From Streptomyces sp. NBC_01116 (GTDB lineage Bacteria > Actinomycetota > Actinomycetes > Streptomycetales > Streptomycetaceae): 64,000 nucleotides of DNA. The DNA is taken from the NCBI RefSeq assembly GCF_041435495.1, contig NZ_CP108644.1, positions 5,689,501-5,753,500 of the forward strand, in the 5' to 3' direction. A program made the position numbers and the translations under genes. A model generated the notes under the pieces. That model saw nothing but the letters and a program-made list of their open reading frames with translations. It searched no databases and was not told the origin of the DNA. This document shows, one piece after another, positions 8,068 through 17,196 of this stretch (positions are counted from its first letter, which is position 1; each line of letters starts with the position of its first letter).

Positions 8068-9081
8068 ATGGCCTCATCCGTCGCCCTCTCCCACGACTTC
8101 CCGTTCGATCCGGCCTACGGGTACGACGTGCCGGACGCCCTGCTGGGCGTCCCCGCCCCGTCCGCCCCCGGCGACTTCGACGCCTTCTGGCGGGGCCGGT
8201 ACGCGCGAGCCCTCGCCGTCGACACGCGCCCGGTCCTCGGCCCGGTCGAGGAGGAGCGCGACGGCCTCCGGATCCACGGCGTGACCTACACCTCCGTGGG
8301 CGGCGTCCGGCTCGGCGGCTGGCTCGCCCTGCCCGCCGGGGGACCCGTGCGGTACGGATTCGTCGTCGGGCACGGTTACGGCGGCCGCCAGGCGCCCGGC
8401 CGCGACCTTCCGGCGCCGCTGCCCGGGGCCGCGGTGATCCTGCCGTGCGTACGGGGCATGGGGGAGCGGGGCCTGGTCGGCTCCATTCCGGACCTGGCCG
8501 ACGCGCACGTCCTGCACGGCATCGGCTCCCGCGAGTCGTACGTCATCGGTGACTGCGCGGCCGACCTGTGGTGCGCCGCCTCCGCGCTCACCGCACTGGT
8601 ACCGGAGCTGGCGGCGGCCGGGCAGTCCGGCGGGCCCCGCCTCGGCTACCTGGGCGAGAGCTTCGGCGGCGGGCTCGGGGCCCTCGCACTGCCCTGGGAC
8701 GACCGCTTCGGCGCGGCCCAGCTCACGGTCCCCACCTTCGGCAACCACCCGCTGCGGCTGACCCTGCCCTGCGCGGGCAGCGGCGAGGCGGTCCGGGCGC
8801 ACCACCGCGAGCACCCCGAGGTCACGGAGGTCCTCCGCTACTTCGACGCGGCGACGGCGGCGACCCGGCTGACGCTGCCCACGCTGGTCGCGGCCGCGCT
8901 GTTCGACCCTTCCGTGCCGCCGCCCGGGCAGTTCGCCGTGTACAACGCGCTGGCCGGCGAGCGCGAGCTCCAGGTGCTGACGGCGGGGCACTTCGCGTAC
9001 CGGGGCATGGTGGCCGAGGCGGCGGAGCTGGACGCGAACCGGACGCGGTTCTTCGGGGAGCGGCTGACGGCGGTGGGCTGA
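8068..9081 (+). CDS. AXE1-family acetyl esterase (cephalosporin-C deacetylase-like)
   Basis: A 337-residue alpha/beta hydrolase of the acetyl xylan esterase (AXE1, PF05448) family, removing acetyl groups from sugars. The nucleophile elbow is GESFGG; the acid is likely in ALFDPSVPP and the base His in TAGHFAYRG near the C-terminus. The N-terminus FDPAYGYD and DFDAFWRGRY is typical of the family. No signal peptide is present, so it should act on imported oligosaccharides. The ATG at 8068 has no ribosome site, but TACCCT lies 7 bases upstream, suggesting a leaderless message. It is divergent from the sugar ABC operon and may deacetylate the imported glycan. Confidence 0.82.
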   Translation: MASSVALSHDFPFDPAYGYDVPDALLGVPAPSAPGDFDAFWRGRYARALAVDTRPVLGPVEEERDGLRIHGVTYTSVGGVRLGGWLALPAGGPVRYGFVVGHGYGGRQAPGRDLPAPLPGAAVILPCVRGMGERGLVGSIPDLADAHVLHGIGSRESYVIGDCAADLWCAASALTALVPELAAAGQSGGPRLGYLGESFGGGLGALALPWDDRFGAAQLTVPTFGNHPLRLTLPCAGSGEAVRAHHREHPEVTEVLRYFDAATAATRLTLPTLVAAALFDPSVPPPGQFAVYNALAGERELQVLTAGHFAYRGMVAEAAELDANRTRFFGERLTAVG

Positions 9082-9375
9082 TCCAGTGGCCTGAGCGGCC
9101 CGGAAGCCCGGTGGGCCCGGCCGGCTCATGGTCTGGTGCGTCGTCGGTTACGGCCGTCAGATGTGGGCCGCGACCGTGAGGGGCGTGTCTCCGCTCCTGG
9201 CATGGCGACGCAGTCGCCTCTGCCGGATCACCCGTCCGCTCCCCGCCGAATTGCGGATGACGGGAGTTACGGGTTGCGGAAAGTTCGGCTCTTGTGGGTG
9301 ACTTTGCCCTGGAGAGGTAACGCAGCTGTCAGTGGTCCCTGCTTGACTGTGGCCATCAAACCCAGGGAGCGAGTT

Positions 9376-9561
9376 ATGCCGACTGTGATCCATAGGACGC
9401 GCAGCGAGCTTGAGGCCCAGCGTGAGCAGCTACTGGCGAGCGTGAACATGACCTACGACGAGCTCGCGGAACGCGCTGCCACCTACAGCCTCAGCATGAA
9501 CGAGCTGGACGTGTGGCACACGATCGAAGGTCTCGACTACCTTCTCGAAGGTGACTGCTGA
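9376..9561 (+). CDS. Small partner protein of a two-gene module, unknown function
   Basis: A 61-residue, probably all-helical soluble protein (residues 8-27 are highly charged; MTYDELAERAATYSLS could be a short helix-turn-helix-like segment, which is inference). The ATG at 9376 follows GGGAGCGAG. Its last 11 bases overlap the start of the next gene, so the two are translationally coupled. Many codons end in A or T, unlike the flanking genes. I recognise no characterised family. The size order (small first, larger second) and the overlap resemble an antitoxin-toxin arrangement, but no toxin motif is visible. Confidence 0.7.
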   Translation: MPTVIHRTRSELEAQREQLLASVNMTYDELAERAATYSLSMNELDVWHTIEGLDYLLEGDC

Positions 9562-10285
9562 AGAGGCCAAGGCCCTCGACGTATCGGCGGCGGATTTCGC
9601 TGACCAACTGACTGCCCTGACGCGGGGTGTCCTCGGCGAGGACACCCCGCGGTTTCATGCGATCAACATGGGTTCCAAGATCAGGGTCTCGCCGATACGG
9701 GAGGACGAAGTCCTTCAGCGAATCCCGGTCAGCATCGGTGGGGAGCAGCGTCTCAGCCTCATGGTCCGGTTCTACTGCTGTTGGGACGGGTCCAGCACGT
9801 TCATGGCTACCGATCAGGCCGACGTCCACGTCTTCTACGCCGGGAGCCCCGACCCGTTGTTCCGCTTTGAATACGTTCGGCGGAGCAAGGAGCCGCCGGG
9901 TGCTCACGTGCAGGTGCACGCGCACCGCGATGAGGTCGCCTACCTTCTGCGGCTGGCGGAGAAGGGGCGCCCGAAGCAGAGGTTCAACAGACTTCCGCGT
10001 TTGGCGGAACTGCACTTGCCGGTTGGCGGGCACAGGATGCGTCCGGCACTGGAGGACGTGTTGCTCTTCCTGAAGCGGGAGTTCGCGATTGACACGGTCG
10101 ACGGCTGGAAGACCGTGATCGATGAACATCTGCGCAGCTGGCGGCTGATGCAGCTGAAGACGGCAGTCAGGGATGCCCCTGACGCTGCCGCCCAGGTTCT
10201 GCGCGGTCTTGGGTACACAGTGGTCGAGCCGCTGGTGCCTGAGGCGCGCCAGGCCTCGGATGAGGTCAAGCTGTTCTGGCCCTGA
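9551..10285 (+). CDS. Larger protein of the two-gene module, unknown function
   Basis: A 244-residue soluble protein starting at GTG 9551, inside the end of the preceding gene. The N-terminal third is helical. The centre has alternating beta strands (IPVSIGGEQRLSLMVRFYCCW, FEYVRR) and a His-rich stretch (HVQVHAH). The C-terminal part has a conserved-looking block LHLPVGGHRMRPALEDVLLF, then ALRGLGY-like helices. No membrane span or signal peptide is seen. In the first 58 codons I count 16 ending in A/T, far above the Streptomyces norm, which supports horizontal gain. Function unknown. Confidence 0.75.
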   Translation: MTAEEAKALDVSAADFADQLTALTRGVLGEDTPRFHAINMGSKIRVSPIREDEVLQRIPVSIGGEQRLSLMVRFYCCWDGSSTFMATDQADVHVFYAGSPDPLFRFEYVRRSKEPPGAHVQVHAHRDEVAYLLRLAEKGRPKQRFNRLPRLAELHLPVGGHRMRPALEDVLLFLKREFAIDTVDGWKTVIDEHLRSWRLMQLKTAVRDAPDAAAQVLRGLGYTVVEPLVPEARQASDEVKLFWP

Positions 10286-10388
10286 CGCCCAGGCATGCCG
10301 TGCGAAGCCGGTGAGTCGTGCTCGATCCCGCCGTCCGGCGGGAGCTGGTGCCCGAGGGTCCCGTGCCACTCGCCGTGGCCGGGGCCGC

Positions 10389-11459
10389 TCAGCCGCAGCC
10401 GCAGCTCGCGCGGCGGGTCACGGAGACCGGCAGTTCCAGCGAGACCGGGGCGCGGCCCGGGTCCGCCAGGCGTTGCACCAGCAGCTCCACCGCCTGCTCG
10501 CCCAGCTGCCGGATCGGCTGCCGGACGGTCGTCAGGGGCGGGCGGACGATCCGGCTCAGCGGGATCCCGTCGAACCCGGTCACGGCGATGTCCTCGGGCA
10601 CCCGCACTCCGCGCCGCTCCAGCGCCTGGAGCGCGCCGACCGCCATCTGGTCGTTGGCGAACAGCATCGCCTCCGGCCGCTCCACCCCCGTACCCTCCGA
10701 CCGGTCCAGCAGGGTGCCCGCCGCCAGCGCGCCCTCGGCCTGCGTCATCATCCCGGCGCGCAGCTCCGGCCGGGAGGGAACCGGAAGACCCGCGTCCCGG
10801 CACCCCTCCTGGAAGCCCCGGAACCGGGCCTCGGCGTCCGGTGAGTTCTCCTCGCCGCCGATGAACGCCAGCCTCCGCAGCCCGTGGTCCTCGATGAGGT
10901 GGCGGGTCAGCTCCCGCTCGCCCTCGGTGTTGGCCACCACGATGTGGTCCAGGTGGTCGATCTCGCGTGGTCCGGCGAGCATCACCACGGGCAGCCGGCG
11001 CGATATCACCTCCAGGTCCTCGGTCGGCACGGTCCGCGCCAGTACGGCGAACCCGTCGACCCGCCCCGCCACCTTCGCCACCAGGCTCTCCGGCCCGCCG
11101 TCCAGCGAGGCGGCGATCAGCAGGGCGTAGCCGTGCCGCCGGGCCGCCCGTTCCATGCCCCGGATGATCTGGTCGGAGTAGAGCATGACGGCCTGGTCGT
11201 CGTCCGCGTCGCTCGCCGCCGCGGCGGTCTCGGCGTCCGGGTCCGCGTAGTCCGGGAAGCACAGCCCGAGCACGCCGGTCGTCCGGCTGGCCAGGCCCCG
11301 GGCGCTGCCGGACGGCACGTACCCCAGCTCGCGGGCCGCCTCCATGACCTTCTCGCGGGTCTGGGCGCGTACGGAATCGGGGTTCCGGTAGACCCGGGAG
11401 ACCGTGGCAATGGAGACGCCCGACCGCTCGGCGACGTCGTACACCGTGGGGGCGCTCAC
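10389..11459 (-). CDS. LacI-family transcriptional repressor
   Basis: A 356-residue regulator if GTG 11459 is used; this places the helix-turn-helix (PTVYDVAERSGVSIATVSR) at the extreme N-terminus as in all LacI proteins. An in-frame ATG at 11552 would add 31 basic residues (ALRKKKR). The core is a periplasmic-binding-protein-like effector domain (about residues 60-350) with VLGLCFPDY, VDGFAVLAR, FIGGEENSPDAEARFRGF and AVTGFDGIPLSRIVRPPLTT. The C-terminus ASCGCG is a common end in actinobacterial members. The palindrome 11561-11574 just upstream suggests autoregulation, and its near-match before the sugar ABC operon suggests control of that operon by an imported oligosaccharide. Confidence 0.88.
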   Translation of the reverse strand: MSAPTVYDVAERSGVSIATVSRVYRNPDSVRAQTREKVMEAARELGYVPSGSARGLASRTTGVLGLCFPDYADPDAETAAAASDADDDQAVMLYSDQIIRGMERAARRHGYALLIAASLDGGPESLVAKVAGRVDGFAVLARTVPTEDLEVISRRLPVVMLAGPREIDHLDHIVVANTEGERELTRHLIEDHGLRRLAFIGGEENSPDAEARFRGFQEGCRDAGLPVPSRPELRAGMMTQAEGALAAGTLLDRSEGTGVERPEAMLFANDQMAVGALQALERRGVRVPEDIAVTGFDGIPLSRIVRPPLTTVRQPIRQLGEQAVELLVQRLADPGRAPVSLELPVSVTRRASCGCG

Positions 11460-11839
11460 TCGACCGACCGTCCGCTTCTTCTTTCGTAGCGCCGCGCCGG
11501 GCGCGTGTGCTGGTACCGGGCCGGCGACTCGCTCGCCCGCCGATGCGATCACGAGGCCCGTGAAAGCGCATTCACCCTAGATCGTGGGCCGCGGGGGGAG
11601 CAAGGCCGCCCGGAGCCGCGCCGAACGTGCGCCCGGAGTCGGTCGGCCCGCTGGAGCGAAACGTTCCTCCGGCCGGGTGAGCTTGCGGCCGCCGTCCGCC
11701 GTGTCTGCGCCCCCTCGCGCGAGGGGGCGTTTCAGTGGGTGGGAGGAATCAGTGTGATCAACTGCAAATGCCACCACGTACGTACTATCCGGTCCATTCC
11801 GGTACGGGGTGGTCCGGTCCGGCCCCGGAGGTATCAGCC
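11460..11839. other. Divergent intergenic control region
   Basis: This holds the likely 5' leader and operator of the LacI-type gene (leftward) and the promoter and leader of the binding-protein gene (rightward, GGAGG ribosome site at about 11827-11831). No other gene is supported. Confidence 0.5.
11561..11574 (-). promoter_or_regulatory. Operator upstream of the LacI-type gene
   Basis: TGAAAGCGCATTCA, within GTGAAAGCGCATTCAC (11560-11575), has LacI-operator symmetry and closely matches the site before the sugar ABC operon. It is a candidate autoregulatory site. Confidence 0.65.
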
Positions 11840-14311
11840 ATGTCCCACGTCGGCGTCCCGCGCGGGACGGTCCGAAAGCGCCGATCGCTCGCGCTCCTCA
11901 CGGCGGGGGTGCTCACGATCCCGGCGCTGGCCGGATGCAGCTCCGACGGCGAGGAGACCTCCCGGGGCGTGCCCCAGGACATCGCGCGCACCGCCCGCCC
12001 GGCGGTCGCCGACGGTTCGACGGTGAACTGGGCGGTCGACGCGCTGCCCGCCACCTTCAACGCCTTCCAGGCGGACGCGGACAGCGCCACCACCCGGATC
12101 ACCGGAGCCCTCCTCCCGACCCTCTTCCCGATGGACGAGTCCGGGCGGCCGAAGCTCAACCCGGACTACCTGGAGTCCGCGAAGATCATCGAGCGCGAGC
12201 CGAAGCAGGTCGTGCTCTACAAGCTCAACCAGCAGGCGGTGTGGAGCGACGGGCGGGAGATCGGGGCCCCCGACTTCGTCGCTCAGTGGCGGGCGCTCAG
12301 GGGCAAGGACTCCGCGTTCTGGACCGCCCGCAACTCCGGCTACGAGCGGATCGACACGATCGAGCGGGGCGCGGACGACCTCCAGGTGCGGGTCACGTTC
12401 TCCAAGCCGTACGCGGACTGGCGCTCGCTCTTCTCGCCGCTCTACCCCAAGGAGATCACCGGCACGCCGGACGCCTTCAACGACGGCGCGCGCACCACCC
12501 TGAAGAACACCGCCGGGCCCTTCGTCCTGCGCGGCGTCAGCAAGTCCCAGGGCACCGTCACCCTGGCCCGCAGCCCGCGCTGGTGGGGCGACAAGGCCAA
12601 GCTGGACACCCTCGTCTTCCGGGCGGTCGCCGCCGAGGACCGCACCGAGGCCCTCGCCGACGGCACGGTGGACGTCGCCGACATCGACGCGGCCACCGCC
12701 GACCGCGTCACGCTCGCCCGCCGCGACCGGGGCAGCAACGGCCAGCCGCTCGCCCACGGCCCCGGCTCCGCGACCACGCCAGCCGCTGCCCTGCGCTCCT
12801 GGGCCCTGGCGCACGGCTCCGACGAGGAGGCCGCGGAGATCGCGCAGGCCGCCCGGGAGAAGAACCGCAAGGCCGTCGTCGCGTACACCGCGGAGCAGAA
12901 GGCCCTGCGCGACTTCGCCGTCCGCAAGTCCCTGGAGCCCGCCTACACCCAGCTCGCGCTGAACGGTGAGTCCGGCCCCCTCGCCGACGACCGGGTCCGG
13001 CGGGCCGTGGCCCGCGCCCTGGACCGCGAGGAACTGGCCCGGACGGTGCTGGGGCCGCTGGGTCTTCCGGCGAAGCCGCTCGGCAGCCACCTCGCCCTGG
13101 AGGGGCAGCCCGGCTACAAGGACGGCAGCGGGGCGCTCGGCGACCAGAACACCAAGGAGGCCCAGGCCCTGCTGGCGGACGCCGGCTGGACGCGCGGCGG
13201 CGCGGTGCAGCCGCCCAAGGACACCAAGGCGGGCAGCGAGGCGGAGAAGAAGGAGGAGGACGAAGGGGACAAGGGCGGCGAGGGCGACGGGAGCGACGCC
13301 GAGGGCACGAAGAGCGACAAGAAGGCGAAGAGCGAGGAGGCCGGTCAGGGTACGGAGGAGAAGGCCGGTCAGGACGCCGAGGACACGGGCGGGAAGAAGG
13401 CGGAGAAGGACGGCGAGGACTCCGCGGCCGGGCGCGAGAAGGCCGACCGGGCCTCCGAGGACAGCGCGGCCTCCCGCGACGAGGGCCTCTACATCGTCGG
13501 ACAGGACAACAAGCCCGGCTCCCACGCCCCCGCGCAGGCCGTCTCCACCGGTGGCGCCTCCGCCGTCCACGTACTGGCCCCCGCCCGGACGGCCGCCGGC
13601 CAGAGCGCCGCCCTGCTCCGGCAGGCAGGCGCCCTCGGCGAGGACGGCGCCGTCGCCGCCCAGGACAAGCAGCCCGGGGGTGCCGCCGGAGCGTACGCCC
13701 CCGTCGGCACCGCCGCCCCGGCCCCCGCCGCGGCCAAGGGACAGCTCGGCAAGGACGGCAAGGCGCTGACCCTGCGCTTCGTGCTCCCCTCCGGGCCCGG
13801 CTCCCAGTCGCTGCGCAGCGTCGGCGACAAGATCGCGGTGATGCTGGAGAAGATCGGCATCGGCACGGAGATCATCAAGGTCCCCGACGAGAGCTACTTC
13901 AAGGACCACGTCGCCTCCGGCGTCTACGACCTGGCGCTCTACTCCTGGCCCGCCACCGCCTACCCGGCCACCGACGGCCGCCCGATCTACGCCAAGCCGG
14001 AGCCCGCCACCGACGGATCGCTCCTCGTGGAGCAGAACTACACCCGGGTCGGCACCGACCACATCGACCAGCTCTTCGACCAGGCCGCGGCCGAACTCGA
14101 CGAGAAGGCCGCACGGGAGCTGATGAAGCAGGCGGACGCCCGGATCTGGGCCGCCGCCGGATCGATTCCGCTCTTCCAGCGCCCGCAGCTGGTCGCGGTC
14201 GACAAGAAGCTCGCGAACGTCGGGGCGTTCGGCTTCGCGGCCCCCCGGTACCAGGACATCGGGTTCAAGAACCGGCAAGCGGCCGGTTCCTCCGCAGACC
14301 GCAAGAAGTAG
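11840..14311 (+). CDS. Peptide-type solute-binding lipoprotein with a large charged insert
   Basis: An 823-residue family-5 extracellular solute-binding protein. The ATG at 11840 follows GGAGG. The lipoprotein signal ends PALAGCSS. N-terminal SBP_bac_5 features (NWAVDALPATFNAF, LLPTLFPMDESG, WSDGREIGAPDFVAQW) and C-terminal features (LTLRFVLPSGPGSQSLR, YDLALYSWP, RPQLVAV) are split by about 185 residues (roughly 456-640) of low complexity. The first part of the insert is Lys/Glu/Asp/Gly-rich, the second Ala/Gly/Pro-rich. Family members normally have 500-600 residues, so the excess is this insert. No permease genes adjoin it, so it is an orphan binding protein or a peptide sensor. A hairpin follows the gene. 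Confidence 0.85.
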   Translation: MSHVGVPRGTVRKRRSLALLTAGVLTIPALAGCSSDGEETSRGVPQDIARTARPAVADGSTVNWAVDALPATFNAFQADADSATTRITGALLPTLFPMDESGRPKLNPDYLESAKIIEREPKQVVLYKLNQQAVWSDGREIGAPDFVAQWRALRGKDSAFWTARNSGYERIDTIERGADDLQVRVTFSKPYADWRSLFSPLYPKEITGTPDAFNDGARTTLKNTAGPFVLRGVSKSQGTVTLARSPRWWGDKAKLDTLVFRAVAAEDRTEALADGTVDVADIDAATADRVTLARRDRGSNGQPLAHGPGSATTPAAALRSWALAHGSDEEAAEIAQAAREKNRKAVVAYTAEQKALRDFAVRKSLEPAYTQLALNGESGPLADDRVRRAVARALDREELARTVLGPLGLPAKPLGSHLALEGQPGYKDGSGALGDQNTKEAQALLADAGWTRGGAVQPPKDTKAGSEAEKKEEDEGDKGGEGDGSDAEGTKSDKKAKSEEAGQGTEEKAGQDAEDTGGKKAEKDGEDSAAGREKADRASEDSAASRDEGLYIVGQDNKPGSHAPAQAVSTGGASAVHVLAPARTAAGQSAALLRQAGALGEDGAVAAQDKQPGGAAGAYAPVGTAAPAPAAAKGQLGKDGKALTLRFVLPSGPGSQSLRSVGDKIAVMLEKIGIGTEIIKVPDESYFKDHVASGVYDLALYSWPATAYPATDGRPIYAKPEPATDGSLLVEQNYTRVGTDHIDQLFDQAAAELDEKAARELMKQADARIWAAAGSIPLFQRPQLVAVDKKLANVGAFGFAAPRYQDIGFKNRQAAGSSADRKK

Positions 14312-14365
14312 CCGCCAAATACCACACCCCCGCGCCGCCAAGCTCAGATGCACCTCAAAACCCTT

Positions 14366-14388
14366 GCCCGCCGGTTCCGCCGGCGGGC
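14366..14388 (+). terminator. Hairpin after the binding-protein gene
   Basis: A 9-bp perfect stem (GCCCGCCGG, loop TTCCG, CCGGCGGGC) lies 55 bp past the stop. No U-tract follows, as is common in this genus. Confidence 0.55.
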
Positions 14389-14490
14389 AGTGTGGTGTCT
14401 GCCCTGACCCGGGCCGTTCATCGCTTCACCGCTCCTCACCCCCCACGCAGCTCCGCCCGAATCCGGCCACTCCCATGGCCCGGCAGACCC

Positions 14491-14519
14491 TTGACAGCGG
14501 CTGAATATCGCCTGAATCA
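14491..14519 (+). promoter_or_regulatory. Candidate vegetative promoter of typA
   Basis: A consensus -35 hexamer TTGACA (14491-14496) is followed at 17 bp by the weak -10-like GAATCA. It lies about 160 bp before the typA start. The assignment rests on the -35 match only. Confidence 0.35.
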
Positions 14520-14677
14520 CACGGGAAGACCGCGTCCGCGGATCGGTCCGGGAAGCCCGGTGGGCCCCGGGCCCGTACGATGGGACGAGCCGTGGCGTGC
14601 CGCCCGGCGGGCGTACGAGGACTCGAAGACCGACTGAGACGCCTGATCCCACGATCCGAGAGAAGCGCAAGCCACCC

Positions 14678-16552
<1,875 letters not shown>

Positions 16553-16814
16553 CGCCGGCCCGACAGGCCGACGCCGGGCCCGTACACGGCTGACACGTGG
16601 CCCCATGGGCCCCGAGGACCGCCCGGACGCCCCCCGAGGGCTTCCGGGCGGACCTGTGTGGCCCTCCGGGGCCCGCCGGGGGCTCCGGGGAAGACCGGGC
16701 GGTCCCAGGGCCCCAGAGCCTCCGATCGGCCCGGAGCCGCACACTCCGTATGGGGAGGCGCTCCGTGATCCCCGGGGGCCCGCCGGACGGTCCGTCGGCG
16801 TGGGCATTGACAGA

Positions 16815-16853
16815 AGGCCCGGCCCACCACGGACACTGTGATGGGCCGGGCCT
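16815..16853 (+). terminator. typA terminator
   Basis: An inverted repeat with a 12-bp stem (AGGCCCGGCCCA and complement), extended by three more pairs after one mismatch, is followed at 16861 by the T-rich run TCTCTTTTTC. This is one of the few sites here with a classical U-tract. Confidence 0.8.
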
Positions 16854-17107
16854 GCGTCAATCTCTTTTTCTGACCGAGGTGTCCGGATATCGGGGGTCGC
16901 TCTCCGGAACATGTGTTAACAGTCCGTTTCGGGCGTGTCTGTCTGGGATCGCTTTGTCCGGATTTCGGGCACGCAGAGGGTGCTGATGTTGTCAAACCGA
17001 GACCCTTTAAGTGTGGTTTACAGCCCGGCCGTACCCAATAGTTGGCTCCATTGAGCTCGGGTCAATGGGTCACGCACTGTGGGGAGTGCCGACTCACGAG
17101 CACACTC

Positions 17108-17159
17108 GGGGCACTGAACGATCACCGTCAGGGGTGTCGGTGAATCTCTCCAGTGCCCC
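17108..17159 (+). promoter_or_regulatory. Nested hairpin in the bldK 5' leader
   Basis: An outer 9-bp stem (GGGGCACTG at 17108, CAGTGCCCC at 17151) encloses an inner 6-bp stem (TCACCG at 17122, CGGTGA at 17138). It ends 25 bases before the AGGAGG of the binding-protein gene. If transcribed it would form a long structured leader with potential for attenuation or regulatory binding. Its role is inference. Confidence 0.5.
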
Positions 17160-17196
17160 TCTTGTAGTCAAAAGTGGACTCATGAGGAGGAAACCC

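Larger units (their letters stand above)
14312..14677. other. Intergenic region before typA
   Basis: It contains the hairpin at 14366-14388 and the candidate typA promoter near 14491. No gene is supported between them. Confidence 0.5.
16553..17196. other. Long intergenic region, typA terminator and bldK leader
   Basis: The first part (16553-16800) is very G/C-rich with many GGCCC blocks and no gene. A terminator lies at 16815-16853. From about 16900 the base composition drops and the promoter and 5' leader of the oligopeptide operon begin, including a nested hairpin at 17108-17159. I could not fix a -10/-35 pair. Confidence 0.6.

Noticed and set aside
9376..10285. Firm call as a toxin-antitoxin system
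   Set aside because: The layout is suggestive but neither protein shows a known toxin or antitoxin motif, so only the hypothesis is reported.
11735..11839. Extended N-terminus of the orphan binding protein
   Set aside because: The lipoprotein signal peptide and GGAGG point to ATG 11840; the extra 35 residues lack signal character.
17011..17196. Extended N-terminus of BldKB
   Set aside because: AGGAGG at 17185-17190 and the signal peptide fix the start at 17197. The upstream frame is the leader RNA.
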